From the NCBI RefSeq assembly GCF_004798865.1, contig NW_025336480.1, forward strand, positions 22,090,154 to 22,154,153: 64,000 nucleotides of DNA, in the 5' to 3' direction. Both the position numbers and the translations under genes were made by a program. This document shows, in pieces, positions 58,150 through 64,000 of this stretch. Positions within the stretch are counted from its first letter, which is position 1, and each line of letters starts with the position of its first letter. The notes under the pieces were generated by a model. That model was given only the letters and a program-made list of their open reading frames with translations. It was not told the DNA's origin and made no database searches. The stretch comes from Varanus komodoensis (lineage: Eukaryota; Chordata; Lepidosauria; Squamata; Varanidae).

Positions 58150-60080
58150 TTTATCTAATGAAATCGGTAAGGTGTATGGGGTCAAGTGGCTTTGTAAATG
58201 TTTTGTACTCTTTGCTAGAATAAAAATGTTTGGTATCATCAATGAACTTGGCCATTTCACTGTTCATTCCTAATTCCAATCATTCATGAATAAGTTGAAA
58301 AGTCTTGGTCATAAACCATATCTATGTGTGATACCACAGCTTAATACGCTCCATCATGAGAAAATATCATATATTCCCACTCTTTGCTTTCTGTTCTTTA
58401 ACCAGTTACCAGCCATAGTTCCTCAGTCTCCCTTCCTGAAAACATCACTTCAGCACAGGTATCCGTCCTTTATCTTCTGCAATGGACAGATGAAACAAAT
58501 TCATTCAGTCTCTCTGCAATTTTCTTATCTTCTTTTAGTACTCTTTTAGCTTCATTTTCACCCAAAGGTTCAACTGCCTTCCTCGCTGATTTCCTGCTTC
58601 TGGTATATTTAATGATTTCTTTGTTGTTGCCTTGTTAGCAATACGTTCCTCAGAACAATTTTCTTCGTTTTTTGCATCTTCATTGTTGGTTTGCTCCCCC
58701 CTTGTGTAAGCTTGTGGTTCTTTTGTTTTCCTCATTTGGACAAGACTTCCATTTTCTGATAAAAGTCATCTTTCCTCTAAAACGTCCTTGACACGGTTCC
58801 TTGTATGCTGGTGAACGCCTGGATTTGGTACTACTTCTCCTAGCTTGTGGCAAACATACCGCCTGATCTTCTATTATTGTAGTTTTGAGTAATCCCCAAG
58901 TGTTTTAAAGGGATTTAATCCTTACAACTCCTTCTTTTGACTTCCTTTTTACTAGTTCCCTCATTGTAGAGAAGCATTCTATTTTGAAGCCAGATGTGAC
59001 TGAACTGGACCTCTTAGCAATCTTTTACTTAAATGACTATTAGATCTAATACAAATGTGGTCACTGTTTTCAATTAGTTCAACAACACTTCTATCTCATA
59101 CTAGGCCCTGGATAACCCCACCTAAGACTTAAATCCAGGATTGCTTCTCCTCTGGTTGGTTGCATGACCAGCTGTTCTAAAGCAGAATCATATAGGACAT
59201 TGGAAATTTAATCTCTTTTCATAACTGGAACATGCATTTGTCCAGTCAGTGTGAGCGTAGGTGAAGTTACCCATTATTGCAACACTTTCAGAAAAAGATA
59301 ACATGCTCCTAGGCCTGAATGAAGATTTTCAAGTCTGCTGGAAAATTTTTGCCTTCTTTGACATACATACTGACACACACCTGGCCTGTCCCAAAATGTT
59401 TCCCAGTGCCCAGCCGATCTGACCAACACTTCCTCCTTTCACCACCACCTCATCCACATAATGAGACTCTTCAACTTTCACTTTCAAGGAAAGCCTCCAT
59501 CATGGACCCAGTTTTCAACCTTCTATCTATCAATCCAAATGTGGCCTCCAGGTCCTCATGACTACATTTTCCCCTATCACTGGTACCAACTTGGAGCACA
59601 GTCACTAATTCCACCTCAGCCCTACCTGCAAAGCTGCCTGGGTGGCACATGAGATCTGCCACCTTTTCATCATGCAATCCACACATGCAGCACAAACCCC
59701 ATTGTTTATGTTTCTAACAAGTGGACTTCCTAGTACCTCAAGTCCCCCACCCCCTAGAGGCACATCCTCTGCATGGGAGGATATTTGCTGATCTTCTGAG
59801 GAATGGGTCCTTGCTAATGAATCATTTCCCTCTTCCTCAGAAGGACACCTCCTCTCCTACATGCTTCATTCCCAGGAATGCTAGTTAGTCCCTTCGGAGC
59901 TCATTGGCCAACCTTTCTACCTCTATTAGCTTCTCCACTTGTTTCCTGACAGCCAGGACTCCATTACACTGAGTACCATCCCCATAACTTCTGTCCAGCT
60001 GGCAGATCGTGGTCTCAAGCAAATCGCTCTCTGGTGAGCACCCCACAAACAATGGGAGCACTCTTGAGGAATTCAAGTTC
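58150..60080 (-). mobile_element. CR1 LINE with ORF1 and ORF2 remains
   Basis: Read on the minus strand, the right end (59880-60076) encodes an ORF1 head with a charged helical segment ('RKQVEKLIEVERLANELRRD'). Next comes an esterase-like patch 'VELVTVLQVGTSDRG' (59575-59620; the family word is HVGTND). ORF2 follows with 'MGNFTY'-like endonuclease text (near 59270), 'PTRGEAILDL' (near 59135), the linker 'NQRGRQLNL' (58562-58588), and 'NSEMAKFIDDTK' (near 58230), which is the catalytic FADD motif with A changed to I. Parts between endonuclease and linker, and most of the palm, are missing. ORF1 and ORF2 order and wording are CR1. A full CR1 is about 4.5 kb, so less than half remains. Confidence 0.88.
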
Positions 60081-60860
60081 AGAGCCTTTTAATTTTAATA
60101 GCTACCAACTAGGATAAATTAATTAATAACTACAAATTAATAACTAATACCTTTTAGTTGTTAATTTACATTGTGCAATTACCTACGTGGAGATAGAAAA
60201 ACAGGGTTTTCTGCCCTTGCCTCTTCACTCTGTTGCTGAACTCGCATGGTTACTTAGCTCATTTGAGTGCAGACACACTGTCATTGGAACAGAGACATTT
60301 CATCATTTGGGCTCCTCACACTGGATGGCCAGTTCCTTCTCAAGCTCATACTCAGAAACAGGCATGAGACAGGCTGAGCCTCACGGTGGAGCTTGGGGAA
60401 CCTGCATGGCTTTTATCCTCAGTGATTCTTCCATCCCTAGAGACCACCAAATCACTGAAACAAAGCTTTTGTCCAGGTAGAGTCAATGGTGCCATAGCTG
60501 CTTAAGCTGCTAGAAAATGCTCTGGACACCAGAAGCTCTAATAGCAAAGAAGGATTACTGTGCACTGCCAGAGTAAAAGGCAGATCCTTCCTTTAGGAAG
60601 AGTGCAATTCCAATCATGGCCAAGCCATGAACAGTAGTCTAGAGCAAATCAAGACTGAAGAAGAGTCCAAATGAAAGGGCAACCCAGAAAGCAGCACCAG
60701 GGAACAAGCAAGGTGTCCAGTTCACTCAGGATCACAGGGCAAAGCAGCAGGCTGGACCAGACAGCAAGCCAGGACTCAGAATGGATGAGCAAGACCAGAA
60801 ACACACCAGCACGTATGCAGACCATGTAACTCAAACACACAGCCTTGATTTTTATATTTT
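60081..60860. other. Unassigned, possibly CR1 5' end and another repeat
   Basis: 60100-60300 may still be the CR1 5' untranslated part. 'aaattaataact' occurs twice at about 60125-60150. 60480-60850 has 'gcagatccttcc', 'aagcaaggtgtccag' and 'accagacagcaagcc', resembling a dispersed squamate repeat that I cannot name. Confidence 0.35.
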
Positions 60861-60975
60861 AAGTATTTCTGTACTGCCTTGGCATTTCAGGCATATTCAG
60901 GCAGTGTGCAAAATTAAACCCATAAAATAAAATAGTCTCTATAACTAAAACATATTCAAACATAAAACATCAGAA
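60861..60975 (-). mobile_element. L2-type LINE 3' tail fragment
   Basis: 'atttctgtactgccttggc', 'aggcagtgtgcaaaatt' and an A-rich 'acccataaaataaaatag' run are an inverted tail of the L2 type. Confidence 0.55.
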
Positions 60976-61639
60976 AACAAAGGATGCCGAAGATCAAAGT
61001 GACAGGCATTACAAATCATCAAAAGCCAGGTCAAAGAAGTTCCAGTGAGATCCTCTGCCCAGAAGGATCCTCTGGCCAGCCTGGAAAGGTTTCTCCTGTG
61101 AAGTTGCAGTAGCATGGCTTGCTACTTGGGGCTGTGCTTGGCAGTGCCTGAAATCCCCTGCAGGACAGGTTAAATACAACTCACCCGAGCAGATGAACTA
61201 CCCAGTAATAGTGCCATCATCTTCTGTGAACTGAGTTGCAGTTTATTTGCCCCCCTCTGGTCCATTACCACAGGCATGCATGCCTTTAGCACTTCTGCAG
61301 TCGCACCTGGGCTTGATTTAAAACCAAAACAAAAGCAAGCAAACACCCAGCTGAGTGTCTCCTGCATGCAGGTGACACACCCCAAGTCCAGAATTCTGAT
61401 ATGAGCAGCCTGATCCGCACCCTCTCCCAAATGTTGAGATAGTGTTCAGCATGAAAAAAGCATGACAGTGTGTAGGAAAATGTGTATCTGGGGATAACAT
61501 ACATTTAGTGATACGTATTTTGAGAAAAACAACCTGCATTTAAATATGAATATCCATGCAGTTTTTTAATGTGCCTCAGTGGGAAAATGGAATGGATGAG
61601 ACTTATGAATGAAGACATGGGAAACTAATATGGACTGAC
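60976..61639. other. Unassigned sequence
   Basis: No gene or recognised repeat; may include more of the preceding LINE fragment. Confidence 0.35.
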
Positions 61640-62255
61640 GAGAGGTTGATCAGGCCATTCCTAGTGGCAGCTCACATTTTCTTCTTTTCTCTCTCATTCA
61701 GTTATTTGTCCTCTCTAGAACCTGATTTCAGCTTGCTGACTGTACCCTTGTTAGGGCCCGCTTCTTTGGCGGTTTTTCTATTCCACAAAATTCTCTCTGG
61801 TATGGGCCTCATTCCCATAATTCTGCCATTTACAGGACCTGCCTTGCCTGGTACCAGTGACTTCCTCTCAACCTTCATTTCATACCTTAGCTCCTGCCTC
61901 GTCCTCCTCTCTGTTGATACCCCATTTTGCTCTTTAGTGATTTCAGCATTCATAATGACAGTCCCCATGTCCCAGCTGCCAGCCGCCCTGTGTCTCCCCG
62001 CTCACACCTCTGCTGTTGATCTCCAAATCTGGGCATTGCCTTTGCCAAGGATTGCCCTGACTCTGACCCTCTTCTGTGGGCTCCCTTCTATCTGATCACC
62101 ACATGCTCTCCTTGCACACTCTTCATGGTCCCCCTCTCGCTGTCCTTCCATGATTGCAATCCTCAGATCCAGTGGTTTTCTCCAAAGCCCTACCACCTTC
62201 TGTGGCTTCCACCATTCCTTAGACTCTGGAGTCTCATACTGTGAGCTGTCTTGTC

Positions 62256-62278
62256 TGGTTTGGTTTGGTTTGGTTTGG
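62256..62278. repeat. (GGTTT)n microsatellite
   Basis: About four to five pentanucleotide units inside the L2 copy. Confidence 0.9.
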
Positions 62279-62992
62279 CCACTGTTTCAATGAACTATCT
62301 CCCAAACCTATCTATGTCTCTCTCCACTTGACATCTCTGTTCATGTTCATATATAGGTGCTGGATCTCTTTGAGGAGGAAAATAGCTGATTTGTCCCCCA
62401 TATGTTCTCCTCCTCCTTATCTGCTATGCAGAGCTGTTGCAACTCCATACTGTTCCAGCTCTAGAAATCCCCAGTTCCTCCTCTTGATCCTCTGTATGTC
62501 TTTTCTTACTCTCTTCACAATATGAAAATAAAACTGATGTCTCTTGCTCCACTTCCACCCCGGTCCACATCTTCCAGTTCTTCCAGCAATATAATGCAGT
62601 TATCTGTGCCCTCTCAATCTCAGCCCTTCGCAAATTCTTTTCAGACACTTTCCCTCCTCACCATCTTTTTAACAACCCACCTCTCTTCTCTAGTTCATTC
62701 CCTTCTGTGCACAAACACATCCATGTTTCCATTTTTTTTTAAAGAACCATTGGGATATCCTCAATATAAATGTTTCCAACAGGGCAAGTTCTTTCTCTGC
62801 TTTATTCCTCTTTATTGGGATCCCTCTGGTCTCTGTTCTTGACCCTCCACTATTCTCTTTCTTAACCCCGGATGTTATTCTCCCATAACTAATCTGTAAT
62901 GCATAGGCCTTACAAACCCTTCCTTCACCCTCCCCAACTTGTTCAGGCACACTCAGACATACAGACTACTCCTTTTCTAGGCCTAACTTCCT

Positions 62993-63013
62993 CATTCATT
63001 CATTCATTCATTG
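62993..63013. repeat. (CATT)n microsatellite
   Basis: About five tetranucleotide units inside the L2 copy. Confidence 0.9.
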
Positions 63014-63179
63014 CTTAATTCTAGGTTTTAACTGCCCAAACTGAATCTTCTAATGTACCTCCAGCTGCCCTCAGAACATCACAATCGAATTCCATTTCTG
63101 GTCAAGAAACCCAATCATGATGAAGCTATAAGCTCCAAAGCTTATCAAACGTCCTCCTCTTTCTCTCTATCTATTAGTT

Positions 63180-63191
63180 GGGGGGGGGGGG
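63180..63191. repeat. G12 run
   Basis: Twelve consecutive G in C/T-rich surroundings. Confidence 0.95.
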
Positions 63192-63780
63192 TCTATCTAT
63201 GTGACATCTATTTTCCTCATGAGCTTATGTTTCCTGTAACCTAAAAATCTCCCATTTTGCCACATGCCCCTCTCAAACTCTGGTCCGTGCCCTTGCCTCC
63301 AGGAGGATGCAGTCCTCCTCCTCTGCGGTCTTCTGCCATTTCACCATAGTCTGCTTACATCTGTTCAAACTTCTGCTGCCAAAATACTTCATCCACTGCT
63401 CACCCCTTCTTAAATCCCTGTGCTGGCTTCCCACCTGCTCCTGGATCCTGCAGAAGACTCTCAACCTCCAGGCCTCTCCTTGTTTGTCCTCCAACACTTT
63501 GTCCTTATTTCCTGCCACCGTTCCCCCTCCATCTCCAGTACCCTCAGCCATCCGATGTTACCCCTCCTTCAGATGTCCTGTTTGCTGCCCCTCCTGCATG
63601 GAAATGCCTCCTGCAGCAACTCTTATTGCGCTAAAGTTTCTGGAACAGCCTCCTAGTCCTGCTTCCATGCTGCATCTAAGCCGAAATATTAAAGAGCACA
63701 CATTTTACCTTTCCCTGTCATGTCAGGACATCCAGCAGAAAATGTTCTACTGGCACATGGCAGCACGCACATGAAGAACT

Positions 63781-64000
63781 GACCTATGTGAGCTGACACG
63801 GCCTAATTAGCTGTTGGGAGACATGTTATATGGCTGGAGAGCAGGATGGACCTCTCTGTGTGGCCCCATGACCTTCTCTGCACATTCCTCCACATCTGGA
63901 GGGATTCTGGTGAAGCCCCCTTTTGTTTAACTGAACCAATTCCATTTTCTTCTCCTGTTTGCCTTTGTCTCCCCCTCCTACCCTCTATTGCCTCCTGTGC
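63781..64000. other. Unassigned sequence to window end
   Basis: 'cacggcctaattagctg' is an isolated homeodomain-type word. No gene. Confidence 0.35.

Larger units (their letters stand above)
61640..63780 (+). mobile_element. L2-clade LINE, pyrimidine-rich, decayed
   Basis: The endonuclease part reads 'DFSIHNDSPHVPAA'-like text (61938-61985; family 'DFNIHVD'), then 'IQWFSPKPYHLLW' (62168-62205). The linker and start of the reverse transcriptase follow (62400-62700), with the palm deleted. The C-terminal part reads 'HCSPLLKSLCWLPTCSWILQK' in pieces (63391-63456), the L2 signature 'PLLKSLHWLPV'. The plus strand is strongly C/T-rich throughout, as in vertebrate L2 ORF2. It may extend past the window. 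Microsatellites have grown in it at 62256, 62993 and 63180. Older and more diverged than the L2-type tails elsewhere. Confidence 0.83.

Noticed and set aside
61702-62196. Minus-strand frames in the 61.7-62.2 kb region
   Set aside because: They are shadows of the plus-strand L2 endonuclease region.

Overview
Organism and setting. The window looks like intergenic DNA of a squamate reptile (lizard or snake). The evidence is its repeats: a Sauria-type tRNA-derived SINE at about 10.8 kb, a BovB (RTE) LINE at 44.7-46.0 kb, CR1 LINEs at 45.2, 50.7-51.4 and 58.2-60.1 kb, many L2-type LINE 3' ends, a tRNA-Ala-like SINE, MIR-like tRNA SINEs and a hAT-type DNA transposon. This mixture is typical of squamates. 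Family names come from memory of consensus sequences, not from a database search.

No host protein-coding gene, tRNA, rRNA or other RNA gene could be supported. The open frames are short, overlap on both strands and carry no recognisable host domain. The frames that do carry domains belong to LINEs (reverse transcriptase, endonuclease, ORF1 esterase-like).

Layout. 0-3.6 kb: plain sequence, a 686-bp hAT element with target duplication, a SINE and a palindromic MITE. 4.9-9.4 kb: a homeodomain-type motif cluster, an L2 tail, a second MITE copy, an inverted SINE and non-repetitive DNA. 10.8-17.9 kb: the Sauria SINE, then long non-repetitive stretches rich in TAAT-type cores and a 175-bp CpG-dense patch at 15.37-15.54 kb. 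18-27 kb: microsatellites, degraded MITEs, further non-repetitive blocks, and two copies of a palindromic 13-mer around an AP-1 core at 25.4 kb. 28-34.5 kb: L2 tails, another non-repetitive block and an unassigned repeat-like region. 35.2-39.3 kb: a decayed LINE with APE-type endonuclease traces and a clear reverse transcriptase, Vingi/Ingi-like at best guess, followed by an inverted L2 3' region. 40.3-46 kb: a non-repetitive block, the tRNA-Ala SINE, and BovB with a CR1 inserted in it. 47.6 kb: a two-phase pentanucleotide repeat. 48-57 kb: non-repetitive blocks, L2 and CR1 3' ends. 57.2-64 kb: nearly solid LINE DNA (inverted L2 tail, inverted CR1, forward L2).

How it works together. The pattern, many old repeats between stretches that have stayed free of them and hold AT-rich homeodomain-like cores, is what a gene desert around a developmental gene looks like. 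That the non-repetitive blocks are conserved enhancers is an inference that only alignment to other amniotes can settle.
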